Shown here piece after piece: positions 38,076 to 46,016 of a DNA stretch of 53,413 nucleotides; the stretch's first letter is position 1; every line of letters starts with the position of its first letter. The stretch covers positions 1 through 53,413 of the forward strand of contig NZ_VUKC01000021.1 in assembly GCF_009193135.1 (NCBI RefSeq). The letters run 5' to 3'. The position numbers and the translations under genes are program-made. The notes under the pieces are model-generated. The model worked only from the letters and a program-made list of their open reading frames with translations. It was not told the DNA's origin and made no database searches. Source of the DNA: Georgenia satyanarayanai (GTDB taxonomy: Bacteria > Actinomycetota > Actinomycetes > Actinomycetales > Actinomycetaceae).

Positions 38076-40106
38076 TCACACGGCGCCCGCAATGGCTACG
38101 GGGACGGGCGCGAGGAGGTCGAGGGTGAGGACGGTCTGTCCCCGCAGCTCGGACCGTGCGTCCGTCCGCAGGGTGTCGGGTCGGCGGGGGTTGTCCAGAT
38201 GCCTGAGCACCCGCTCCAGGGATCGCGCGGCGGCGTCCTCGCGGCCGCCGTCGAGCCGGTCCCGCGCCTGCCGCAGGGCGGTGGCGAGCTGGTGGGCGAC
38301 CGGTCCGGCGACCGCGCCGGAGGCGACGTGCCGTTCGAGCGCGGCGTCCAGGCCGGCGAGGGCGTCCCGCGGGTCGGTGGGGGCGGTGGACCCGTCGGCG
38401 GTGACGCGGGTCCAGCCGTCCGCGACGACCGTGGCCCGGTCTGTGGGGTCCCAGTCGTCGACGACCGTGACGCCGTCGTCCTGCACCCGCACGTGCTCGA
38501 CGTAGACGCCGCGGCCGGAGTAGACGGCGTCGGTGACGTAGCGCAGCCGGAGGACGACGTCGCCGGTGAGGCCCACGTCGTAGCGGCCCTGCCACCAGCG
38601 GCCCTCGCCGTCACCGGAGACGCCGCCGGCCGCGTCGCGGACGGTGCCCCCGGCGGTGAGCGTGCCGTCCAGGGGGTGCCACGTGGCGCCGTCGTCGGCG
38701 GACGCCTCGACGTGGAGGACGTCGGTCGGCTCGGTGTGGAACCACAGGTCGACGAGGAGCTCACCGTCGCCGGCGAGCGTGGCCGGCACGGTGAGGGTGC
38801 GGTCGAGGAGGTCGCCGATGCCCGAGTACCAGGCCGTGCCGCGGGTGAAGCCGCTCATCGGGCGCGCCAGTCCCGCGGCCCGCGCGACGGCGCGGCGCAC
38901 GGGGTTGATGTTGCCCCAGTCGCGGCTCGGGTGGACCCGGTTGGTCATGAGGATCGCGATGGTCTCGGTGTGCGGGTCGATGACCAGGGACGTGCCGGTG
39001 AAGCCGGTGTGCCCGGCGGACTCCGCGCTCGTGAGGACGTCGTGGTAGAACCACGCCTCCAGCTCGGGGCCGAGGCCGCGGTGTGCGGAGGAGACCTGCC
39101 CGGTGTAGTCGCGCATCATCGTCTCGACGGTCCGCGGCTGGAGGACCTGCGCCCCGTCGTAGCTGCCCCCGTTGAGGAGCATCTGCCCGAAGACCGCGAC
39201 GTCGTCGGCGGTGGAGAAGACCCCGGCGTGCCCGGCGACCCCGTTCAGCCGCCACGCGGCCTCGTCGTGCACGACGCCGTGGACGAGGCCGCGGTCGGGC
39301 ACGGCCTGGTACTCGGTGGCCGCGATGCGGGGGAGCAGCTCGGCGGGCGGGTTGTACATCGTGTCGCCCATCCCGAGCGGCCCGGTGATGTGCTCGGCGA
39401 CGTAGGTGTCCAGCCCCTGCCCCGAGATCCGCTCGACGATCTCCCCGAGCGTGATGAGGCCGAGGTCGCTGTAGGTGTAGGCGGTGCCCGGCTCGCTCGT
39501 CAGCGCGACGTCCCAGACCCGCTGGAGCGCCGCCTCCTCGTCCGGTGCGCTCCACAGGTTGATCCACGCGGGCAGCCCGCCGGTGTGCGTGAGGAGCTGC
39601 TCGACGGTGATGTCGCCCTTGCCGTTCGCGGCGAAGGCGGGGACGTAGGTGGCCGCCGGCTCGTCGAGGTCGATCTCGCCGCTCTCGACGAGCTGCAGGA
39701 CGGAGACGGCGGTGAAGAGCTTGGAGAGCGAGGCGAGGTCGAACATCGTGTCGGTCCGCATCTCGACCTGCTGCTCGGGCGGCAGCTCGGTGTCGGGGTC
39801 GGCCCAGCGCACCGCGTGCCCGACCGCCGTCCGCTCGACGACGACGCCCTCGGCCGCGACGAGCGCCACCGCTCCGGGGTAGAAGGGGGTCGGCTCGCGC
39901 GTGAGGCCCTCGCGGAGCGCAGGCTCGATCGCGTCGAGCTCACGGGCGACGAGCCCCACCTCCTCCGCGCTGCCGTCCCGCAGCACCCGCTGCGGAGCCG
40001 CCGTCCGGTCCCAGCCGACCCGGTCGTCGGGCGCCCCGCTCGCGGGGAGCACCGTCCCGATGAGCGCGACGCCGACCGTCGCACCGACAGCAATCAACCT
40101 GCGCAT
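38076..40106 (-). CDS. Secreted serine hydrolase (beta-lactamase/PBP4-like) with FIMAH-like C-terminus
   Basis: A 676-residue exported protein. The signal peptide is residues ~1-26 (LIAVGATVGVALIGTVLPASG). The S12-type hydrolase domain has the catalytic SxxK in DLASLSKLFTAVSV, the YSD variant of YxN in TYTYSDLGLITLGE, and HTGFTG late in the domain. It then carries a beta-sandwich region (~470-580). An all-helical C-terminal ~80 residues (LDAALERHVASGAVAGPVAH) resembles the FIMAH domain of surface proteins. Related enzymes cut D-alanyl peptides or esters. GGAGGGG precedes ATG 40106. Confidence 0.85.
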   Translation of the reverse strand: MRRLIAVGATVGVALIGTVLPASGAPDDRVGWDRTAAPQRVLRDGSAEEVGLVARELDAIEPALREGLTREPTPFYPGAVALVAAEGVVVERTAVGHAVRWADPDTELPPEQQVEMRTDTMFDLASLSKLFTAVSVLQLVESGEIDLDEPAATYVPAFAANGKGDITVEQLLTHTGGLPAWINLWSAPDEEAALQRVWDVALTSEPGTAYTYSDLGLITLGEIVERISGQGLDTYVAEHITGPLGMGDTMYNPPAELLPRIAATEYQAVPDRGLVHGVVHDEAAWRLNGVAGHAGVFSTADDVAVFGQMLLNGGSYDGAQVLQPRTVETMMRDYTGQVSSAHRGLGPELEAWFYHDVLTSAESAGHTGFTGTSLVIDPHTETIAILMTNRVHPSRDWGNINPVRRAVARAAGLARPMSGFTRGTAWYSGIGDLLDRTLTVPATLAGDGELLVDLWFHTEPTDVLHVEASADDGATWHPLDGTLTAGGTVRDAAGGVSGDGEGRWWQGRYDVGLTGDVVLRLRYVTDAVYSGRGVYVEHVRVQDDGVTVVDDWDPTDRATVVADGWTRVTADGSTAPTDPRDALAGLDAALERHVASGAVAGPVAHQLATALRQARDRLDGGREDAAARSLERVLRHLDNPRRPDTLRTDARSELRGQTVLTLDLLAPVPVAIAGAV

Positions 40107-40151
40107 GACACAACCCCTCCCGTAGGTCCCGGCGTCGTCGCCGGCACCCCC

Positions 40152-40180
40152 ACTGTGACGAGGGCGGGCGCGCACGTCAA
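40152..40180 (-). promoter_or_regulatory. Promoter of the serine hydrolase gene
   Basis: On the minus strand TTGACG (40180-40175) and CACAGT (40157-40152) are 17 bp apart. The predicted leader to ATG 40106 is about 40 nt and contains the GGAGGGG ribosome site. Confidence 0.55.
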
Positions 40181-40215
40181 GGGTTGACACAGCTACCCGC
40201 AGGCGCGCAAACGAG

Positions 40216-41955
40216 TTACGGGCGCGGGAGGTTGCGAAGGTTGGAGCGCGCCATGGCCATGACCTCCCCGGAGCCGCCGCCGAAGATCTGCTTCGTCATC
40301 GATGTCGCGAAACCGCGCACCTGGCCCGCGGAGATGCTCGGGGGGATCGACAGCGCGTTCGGGTCGGTCATGACCTCGACGAGCACCGGCCCCCGGCGCG
40401 CGAAGGCGTCGCGGAAGGTGGCGGACAGCTCGCGGGGGTCCTCCACCCGCAGCGCCGGGATGTCCAGCGCCTGCGCCACCCGGCTGTAGTCGACGGCGGG
40501 GGAGTCGGTCGCGTGGTGGGGCAGGCCCTCGACGAGCATCTCGAGCTTGACCATCCCGAGGGAGGCGTTGTTGAGCACGACGACGGTCACCGGCAGGTCG
40601 TACTGCCGCAGCGTGATGAGCTCACCCATGAGCATCGACAGCCCACCGTCCCCGGCCAGCGCGACGACCTGCCGCTCGGGGGCGGCGAAGGCGGCCCCGA
40701 TCGCGTGCGGCAGCGCGTTGGCCATCGACCCGTGGATGAAGGAGCCGATGACCCGCCGCCGGCCGTTGGGGGTGAGGTAGCGCGCGGCCCACACGTTGTT
40801 CATCCCCGTGTCCACCGTGAAGACGGTGTCCGGACCGGCTGCCTCGTCCAGCTGCACCGCCGCGTACTCGGGGTGGATCGGGCGGTGCTTCTCGACGTTC
40901 CGCGTGTACGCGCCGACGACCCTCGTCATGACCTTCTCGTGGCGCTTGCGCATGTCCTTGAGGAAGGCACGCGACTTCTTGCGCCGCACCAGCGGCAGCA
41001 GCATGCGCAGGGTGGCGCCGACGTCGCCGTGGACGGGCACGTCCAGGCGGGTGCGCCGCCCGAGGTGGGTGACGTCGACGTCGATCTGGGCGGTGCGCAC
41101 GTCGGCCGGCAGGAAGTCGGTGTAGGGGAAGTCGGTGCCGACGAGGACGAGGAGGTCGGCGGCCTCCATCGCGTCCTGGCAGGCGCCGTAGCCCAGCAGG
41201 CCCGACATCCCCACGTCGTAGGGGTTGTCGTACTGGATGACCTCCTTGCCGCGCAGCGAGTGGCCGACCGGAGCGCCCACCTGCTCGGCCAGGGCGAGGA
41301 CCTCCGCCCGTGCGTTCCGTGCCCCGGCCCCGACGAAGAGGGTGACCTTCCGGGCCGCGTTGACCGCCTCGGCGAGGGCGACGACGTCGGACTCGGCCGG
41401 CACGACGGTGGCCGCGCCGGTGGCGGGGACGAGGTGCTGGCCCTCGGCGTCGACCTCGGCGTCGGCGACGTCACCGGGCAGCGTGAGGACGGCGACCCCG
41501 GGGGTGCCGACGGCGTGCTGGATCGCGGTGCGCGTGACGCGGGGCAGCTGGGCGGGGCTGGTGATGAGCTCGGAGAAGACCGAGGCCTCCGTGAAGAGGC
41601 GGTCGGGGTGGGTCTCCTGGAAGAACTGCGTGCCGATCTCACTGCTCTGGATGTGCGAGGCGATGGCGAGCACGGGCAGGCGCGAGCGGTTGGCGTCGTA
41701 GAGCCCGTTGATGAGGTGAAGGTTGCCCGGGCCGGCGGACCCGGCGCAGACGGCCAGCCGGCCGGTCACCTCCGCCTCGCCGGCCGCTGCGAAGGCCGCG
41801 GCCTCCTCGTGGCGGACGTGGACCCACTCGATGCCCTCGGTGCGGCGCACGGCGTCGACCACGGGGTTGAGCGAGTCCCCGACGATGCCGTAGACGCGCG
41901 CCACGCCGGCGGCGGCCAGCTGGCGGACAAGGTGCTCGGCGATGCTCGGGGCCAT
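40216..41955 (-). CDS. poxB: Pyruvate dehydrogenase (quinone)/pyruvate oxidase, ThDP-dependent
   Basis: A 579-residue peripheral membrane enzyme converting pyruvate to acetate and CO2 with electrons passed to quinone. The ThDP Glu lies in WVHVRHEEAAAFAAAGEAEV. GPGNLHLINGLYDANRSRLP and GTDFPYTDFLP are typical of the PoxB group. The ThDP-binding motif is GDGGLSMLMGELITL with VLNNASLGMV. Residues beyond it fit the C-terminal membrane-activation region. GAAGGAGCACC precedes ATG 41955. It is divergent from the PQQ-dehydrogenase operon, sharing a 462-bp regulatory region. Confidence 0.93.
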   Translation of the reverse strand: MAPSIAEHLVRQLAAAGVARVYGIVGDSLNPVVDAVRRTEGIEWVHVRHEEAAAFAAAGEAEVTGRLAVCAGSAGPGNLHLINGLYDANRSRLPVLAIASHIQSSEIGTQFFQETHPDRLFTEASVFSELITSPAQLPRVTRTAIQHAVGTPGVAVLTLPGDVADAEVDAEGQHLVPATGAATVVPAESDVVALAEAVNAARKVTLFVGAGARNARAEVLALAEQVGAPVGHSLRGKEVIQYDNPYDVGMSGLLGYGACQDAMEAADLLVLVGTDFPYTDFLPADVRTAQIDVDVTHLGRRTRLDVPVHGDVGATLRMLLPLVRRKKSRAFLKDMRKRHEKVMTRVVGAYTRNVEKHRPIHPEYAAVQLDEAAGPDTVFTVDTGMNNVWAARYLTPNGRRRVIGSFIHGSMANALPHAIGAAFAAPERQVVALAGDGGLSMLMGELITLRQYDLPVTVVVLNNASLGMVKLEMLVEGLPHHATDSPAVDYSRVAQALDIPALRVEDPRELSATFRDAFARRGPVLVEVMTDPNALSIPPSISAGQVRGFATSMTKQIFGGGSGEVMAMARSNLRNLPRP

Positions 41956-42082
41956 GGTGCTCCTTCAGCGGTGGGCGGGCCTCGATCGTCGCCCGCGGCC
42001 GACCGTCGTGCAGGTCGAGGAGCCCCGCGGTCCGACTACCGGAGGAGCCGGGCCGTCCCTTCGACCAGTTCATCCACTCGAT

Positions 42083-42150
42083 TGACCAAAGCACTTGTCT
42101 TGACAGGTGAACTTTTGGTTGACAGTGAACCTTAACTGTCCCTAGGTTCA
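42083..42150. promoter_or_regulatory. Cluster of operator-like repeats in the poxB/PQQ-dehydrogenase intergenic region
   Basis: This AT-richer patch (compared with surrounding DNA) holds three TTGAC cores at 42083, 42100 and 42119. It also holds an imperfect inverted repeat ACTTGTC/GACAGGT at 42093-42108. A perfect 7-bp inverted repeat TGAACCT (42126-42132) and AGGTTCA (42144-42150) overlaps the -10 box. The 462-bp gap 41956-42417 holds no ordinary gene; 41956-42082 shows nothing I recognise. Confidence 0.6.
42119..42148 (+). promoter_or_regulatory. Promoter of the PQQ-dehydrogenase operon
   Basis: TTGACA (42119-42124) matches the -35 consensus and TAGGTT (42143-42148) the actinobacterial -10, with an 18-bp spacer. 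The start near 42155 would give a leader of about 262 nt before ATG 42418. The -10 lies within the TGAACCT/AGGTTCA inverted repeat. Confidence 0.65.
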
Positions 42151-42155
42151 GCGCC

Positions 42156-42251
42156 ATGGTCAACGCAGACCGGTCGGCACCCGCCGACACCCATCGTCCG
42201 GGGGCGCTTCTTCCCGAAGCCCCCCGTCACACCGCACCCGCGGTCCGCTAG
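42156..42251 (+). CDS. Candidate leaderless leader-peptide ORF (31 codons)
   Basis: ATG 42156 lies seven bases after the -10 TAGGTT, the same geometry as other leaderless starts in this window. It opens a 31-codon frame ending in TAG at 42249-42251. The peptide starts MVNADRSAPADTHRPG and is rich in Pro, Ala, Arg and His. It would be translated upstream of the secreted dehydrogenase on the same mRNA. No homologue is recognised, and the ORF may be accidental. Confidence 0.4.
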   Translation: MVNADRSAPADTHRPGALLPEAPRHTAPAVR

Positions 42252-42293
42252 ACCCAGCACCACTGCCGCACCGTCGCGGCGTGCTCGAACCAG

Positions 42294-42301
42294 AAGGAGG
42301 T
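42294..42301 (+). promoter_or_regulatory. Orphan perfect Shine-Dalgarno (AAGGAGGT)
   Basis: AAGGAGGT is fully complementary to the 16S 3' end, yet no ATG, GTG or TTG follows within the next 15 bases; the next in-frame starts are far downstream (GTG 42385, ATG 42418). It could be a ribosome standby or stalling site in the leader, or serve a non-canonical start. Confidence 0.5.
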
Positions 42302-42339
42302 CCGACCCCGACCGGCCGCGCCGGTCACCAGACAAGACA

Positions 42340-42381
42340 GACCGGGCCCCCACCTCTTTGCACGGACGTAAGGGCCCGGTC
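42340..42381 (+). other. Leader hairpin before the PQQ-dehydrogenase ribosome site
   Basis: GACCGGGCCC (42340-42349) pairs perfectly with GGGCCCGGTC (42372-42381) across a 22-nt loop. It ends 17 bases before GAAGGAG (42398-42404). It could act as an attenuator, 5' stabiliser or control of ribosome access. Confidence 0.6.
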
Positions 42382-42417
42382 CCCGTGAACAACACCTGTG
42401 AAGGAGTTGCACCACAG

Positions 42418-45400
42418 ATGAAGCCTAACAACTCCCGGGCACGACTGCGCCGCGGCGTCGCCGCAGCGGTCACCGGGTTCCTCGCCGTCAGCGGCCTCGT
42501 CGCCGCGGGCGTGCCGGCCACGGCACACGACGGCGTCGACCACGACGCCGAACCGGGCGCCGAGGCGGCGCTCGACTGGTCGAACTACGAGAAGGTCACC
42601 CTGACGAAGGACGTCGGGGAGCCCATCGACATGGCGATCCTGCCCGACGGCAGGGTGCTCCACACCGCCCGCAACGGCGACGTCCGCCTCACCGACCCGA
42701 ACACCGGCGTCACCCGGATCACCAACAGGATCCCCGTCTACGCCAACTCCGAGGACGGTCTCCAGGGCATCGCGATCGACCCGGACTTCGAGGAGAACAA
42801 CTGGGTCTACCTCGTCTACGCGCCGGTCGAGCTCTCCGGCGTCTCACCGTCGACCGGACGTCCCTACCCGGCGACGACCCCCAGCGGCAACGCCCCGAAC
42901 TCCCTGCCCGCCGGCCAGGACGTCACCTACTGGGACCAGTGGCTGGGCTACAACCTCCTCGCGCGCTTCCAGTGGGACGCGGAGACCAACACCCTCGACC
43001 TCGCCTCCGAGCAGGAGCTGCTCAAGTTCGAGGCCCAGCGCGGACAGTGCTGCCACGTCGGTGCCGACATCGACTTCGACGGTGACGGCAACCTCTACCT
43101 CAGCACCGGGGACAACACCCCGGCAAGCACGCCGGGCGCCAACGGCTTCGCGCCGAACAACGACGCGCCCGGGATGAACCCTGGCTTCGACGCCCGCCGC
43201 GGAGCCGGGAGCACGAACGACCTGCGCGGCAAGATCCTGCGCATCAACGTGCTCGACGAGATCGAGCCCGGTGTCGAGCCCGGACCGGGCGCGACGTACA
43301 CCATCCCCGAGGGGAACCTCTTCACCGGCGAGGAGTACGACGACGTCCGCGACAAGGTCCGCGACGAGATCTTCGTCATGGGCGCGCGCAACCCCTTCCG
43401 CATCGAGGTCGACCCCGGGACCAACTCTCTCTCGTGGGGCGACTACGGTCCGGACGCGTCCCGCGCGGTCGCCGCGGCGAACCCCGACCGCGGCCCGATG
43501 GGCTACGTCGAGTGGAACGTCGTCTCGCTGGACACCCCGGTCAACGCCGGGTGGCCCTACGTGCACGGCGACAACTTCCCGTACAACGAGTGGGACTACG
43601 CCACGGCGAGCCCGCGTGAGTTCTTCGACCCGGAGAACCTGCGCAACAACTCGCGGTGGAACACCGGCCTCGTCGAGCTGCCGCCCGCCTTCCCTGCGAC
43701 GCTCTACTACGGCGACAACCCCGGCGACCAGCCGTGGGACGAGCTCGTCAACTTCGGCGCCGGGTCCGGCCAGGGCCCGATGGGCGGCCCCGTCTACCAC
43801 TACGACGCGGACAACCCCTCCACGGCGAAGTTCCCCGAGTACTGGGACAGGAAGAACTTCTTCGGCGAGTTCTCCCAGGACTACATCGCCGCCTTCACGG
43901 TGGACTGGGAGGCCTTCGAGGTCACCCACATCGAGGACTTCATGCCCAACCGGCTGATGACCTTCGACGCCGTCCCGCCGATCGACAACCCGATGGACAT
44001 GGAGTTCGGGCCCGACGGCTCGCTCTACGTGCTCGACTACGGCGACGGCTTCTTCCGCGCGAACCCGGACTCCGGGCTTCACCGGATCTCCTACGCCGAG
44101 GGCAACAAGGCTCCGCGCCCGGCCTTCGCGGCCACCCCGATCTCCTCGTCCGCGGCCCCGCTCGAGGTCCGGTTCGACGCCTCGGCGTCGATGGACCCCG
44201 AGGGTGGTGCGCTCACCTACGAGTGGGACTTCGACGGTGACGGCACCTTCGACGCCACCGGCGTCGCGGCGACCCACACCTACGACGAGCTCGGCCTGTA
44301 CTTCCCCCGTCTGCGGGTGACGGACCCGCAGGGCAAGTTCGGCCTCACCTCCCGGCAGATCTCCGTGGGCAACCAGGCCCCGGAGATCACGGTCAACCAC
44401 CCCCTCAACGGTGGGTTCTTCGACTGGGGCAACGTCGTCCCGCTCCAGGTGACCACCCAGGACGCCGAGGACGGCAACGAGACCGTGTGCTCGCGCGTGA
44501 GCTGGACCTACGGTCTGGGCCACGACGAGCACGCCCACCCCGAGCTCTCGGGCACCGGCTGCCAGGCCGGCATCCGCACCGACCCCAACTCCCCGGAGCA
44601 CGGGGCGGGCGCGCTGCTCTACGGCGCGATCGTCGTCACCTACCGCGACGCCGGCGCCAACGGCGTCCCGGCGGCGACCGGCGAGGCCACCGTCCGGCTC
44701 AACCCGAAGCTCCAGCAGGCCGAGCACGCCCTCGGCCGTCAGGGTGTCGTCGTCTACGCCGACGAGGACGCCAGCGGCGGCAGCGCCGTGCGCGGACTCG
44801 GCGGCGGTGACTTCCTGCGCTACGACCCGGTGAACTTCTCCGGGATCGACAGCGTGGTCGTCCGTGCCACCGGTGGTGGCGAGGTCCAGCTGCGGTGGGG
44901 AGCGGCCGACGCCGCGCCCTTCGCCGTCGCCCGCATCCCCGGCGGATCGGGCTGGAAGGACGTCCCGGTGGCGCTCACCGGCGCCCCGCAGGGCACCGGG
45001 CAGCTGTTCGTCACCTCGGGCGACGAGCTCGCCGTCGACAGCCTCACGATGGTGGGCGCCGGCGTCGCCGACGTCCAGGCCCCGACGGTCGCGCACACGC
45101 TGGCCCCGGCGGCCCCGACGGGTGTCGGCGGCGTCTACAACGTGCCGGTCCGGTTCTCGGTGCAGCCGCAGGACAACGGTGCGCTGCAGTCGGTGCAGTA
45201 CTCCGTCAACGGCGGGACCTCGTGGTCGAACCTCAGTGCCAACCAGCAGTACGGCGTGAACTTTGGCAACAACGGTGAGTACACGGTGCTCTACCGGGCC
45301 ACCGACACCGCGGGCAACGTCTCCGAGACCGGCAGCGTGTCCTTCACCATCGACCTGAACGCTCCGAACGAGCCCACGGTCGACTCCGTGACGCGCGCGT

Positions 45401-45951
45401 CGCTGTCCTCGCTGCGGGCCGTCTACGGCGCCCCGGGCGAGGTCACCGTCACCGTGTCCGGTGAGGGCGGCACGCCGTCCGGCGAGGTCGTCGTCACGAG
45501 CGGCGACCGTGAGGTCGGGCGCGCCACCCTGAGCGAGGGTGCTGCGACCGTCGAGCTGGACCCGACCCTGGCGGTGGGCACCCACACCCTGCAGGTGGCC
45601 TACCAGGCCGACGAGACCTTCAAGACGTCGCAGACCACCGCGCGCCTGATCGTCACCAAGGCGGCGACCACCGTCACCGCCAGCGTCGCGTCGGTCAAGC
45701 CAGCCGTCGCGGCGAAGGTCAACGTCCACGCCGAGACGGAGACCGACCTCGCCGGCGACGGTGAGGTCACCATCCAGGTCAAGCGCGGTGTGTCGACCGT
45801 GGCGATGCTCAGCGCCACGCTCGACGAGAACGGTGACGCCGTCGTCACCCTGCCCAAGCTCGCGGCCGGCACCTACTCGCTGACCGTCGTGCACAAGGCG
45901 ACCGCGAACACCACGGCGAGCTCGGTCATCACGAGCCTCGTCGTCAAGTAG
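42418..45951 (+). CDS. Secreted PQQ-dependent sugar dehydrogenase-like multidomain protein
   Basis: A 1177-residue exported protein. Signal peptide: residues ~1-36 (RRGVAAAVTGFLAVSGLVAA). Residues ~50-560: six-bladed beta-propeller of the soluble glucose/sorbosone dehydrogenase type, with EDGLQGIAIDPDF, GADIDFDGDGNLYLSTGDN and ARNPFRIEVDPGTN. Residues ~565-650: PKD domain (TYEWDFDGDGTFDATG). Residues ~765-890: CBM6-like beta-sandwich (KLQQAEHALGRQGVVVYADE). Residues ~900-985: OmpL47-like repeat (VQYSVNGGTSW). Two Ig-like domains end it. It probably binds and oxidises sugars outside the cell. ATG 42418 has GAAGGAG 13 bases upstream; GTG 42385 is an alternative. Confidence 0.88.
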   Translation: MKPNNSRARLRRGVAAAVTGFLAVSGLVAAGVPATAHDGVDHDAEPGAEAALDWSNYEKVTLTKDVGEPIDMAILPDGRVLHTARNGDVRLTDPNTGVTRITNRIPVYANSEDGLQGIAIDPDFEENNWVYLVYAPVELSGVSPSTGRPYPATTPSGNAPNSLPAGQDVTYWDQWLGYNLLARFQWDAETNTLDLASEQELLKFEAQRGQCCHVGADIDFDGDGNLYLSTGDNTPASTPGANGFAPNNDAPGMNPGFDARRGAGSTNDLRGKILRINVLDEIEPGVEPGPGATYTIPEGNLFTGEEYDDVRDKVRDEIFVMGARNPFRIEVDPGTNSLSWGDYGPDASRAVAAANPDRGPMGYVEWNVVSLDTPVNAGWPYVHGDNFPYNEWDYATASPREFFDPENLRNNSRWNTGLVELPPAFPATLYYGDNPGDQPWDELVNFGAGSGQGPMGGPVYHYDADNPSTAKFPEYWDRKNFFGEFSQDYIAAFTVDWEAFEVTHIEDFMPNRLMTFDAVPPIDNPMDMEFGPDGSLYVLDYGDGFFRANPDSGLHRISYAEGNKAPRPAFAATPISSSAAPLEVRFDASASMDPEGGALTYEWDFDGDGTFDATGVAATHTYDELGLYFPRLRVTDPQGKFGLTSRQISVGNQAPEITVNHPLNGGFFDWGNVVPLQVTTQDAEDGNETVCSRVSWTYGLGHDEHAHPELSGTGCQAGIRTDPNSPEHGAGALLYGAIVVTYRDAGANGVPAATGEATVRLNPKLQQAEHALGRQGVVVYADEDASGGSAVRGLGGGDFLRYDPVNFSGIDSVVVRATGGGEVQLRWGAADAAPFAVARIPGGSGWKDVPVALTGAPQGTGQLFVTSGDELAVDSLTMVGAGVADVQAPTVAHTLAPAAPTGVGGVYNVPVRFSVQPQDNGALQSVQYSVNGGTSWSNLSANQQYGVNFGNNGEYTVLYRATDTAGNVSETGSVSFTIDLNAPNEPTVDSVTRASLSSLRAVYGAPGEVTVTVSGEGGTPSGEVVVTSGDREVGRATLSEGAATVELDPTLAVGTHTLQVAYQADETFKTSQTTARLIVTKAATTVTASVASVKPAVAAKVNVHAETETDLAGDGEVTIQVKRGVSTVAMLSATLDENGDAVVTLPKLAAGTYSLTVVHKATANTTASSVITSLVVK

Positions 45952-45960
45952 TCCCCCTCC

Positions 45961-45995
45961 GTGCGGGGCCGGCCGCGTGCCGGCCGGCCCCGCAC
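45961..45995 (+). terminator. Strong hairpin between the dehydrogenase and isomerase-like genes
   Basis: A perfect 15-bp stem (45961-45975 with 45981-45995, starting GTGCGGGGCCGGCC) has a 5-nt loop and no T-tract. It lies 9 bases after the dehydrogenase stop and 21 bases before the next gene. It may terminate partly or protect the upstream mRNA. Confidence 0.65.
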
Positions 45996-46016
45996 CCCCA
46001 CACTCGAAGGAGAGTC

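Noticed and set aside
42156-42417. Known riboswitch in the PQQ-dehydrogenase leader
   Set aside because: I could not match the leader to conserved cores of TPP, cobalamin, glycine, SAM or other common riboswitch classes; only simple hairpins and the leader ORF are supported.
42844-45894. A 1016-codon minus-strand frame antisense to the PQQ-dehydrogenase
   Set aside because: Low-complexity Val/Gly/Arg/Asp composition typical of antisense frames; no domain can be read, and the plus strand is well supported.
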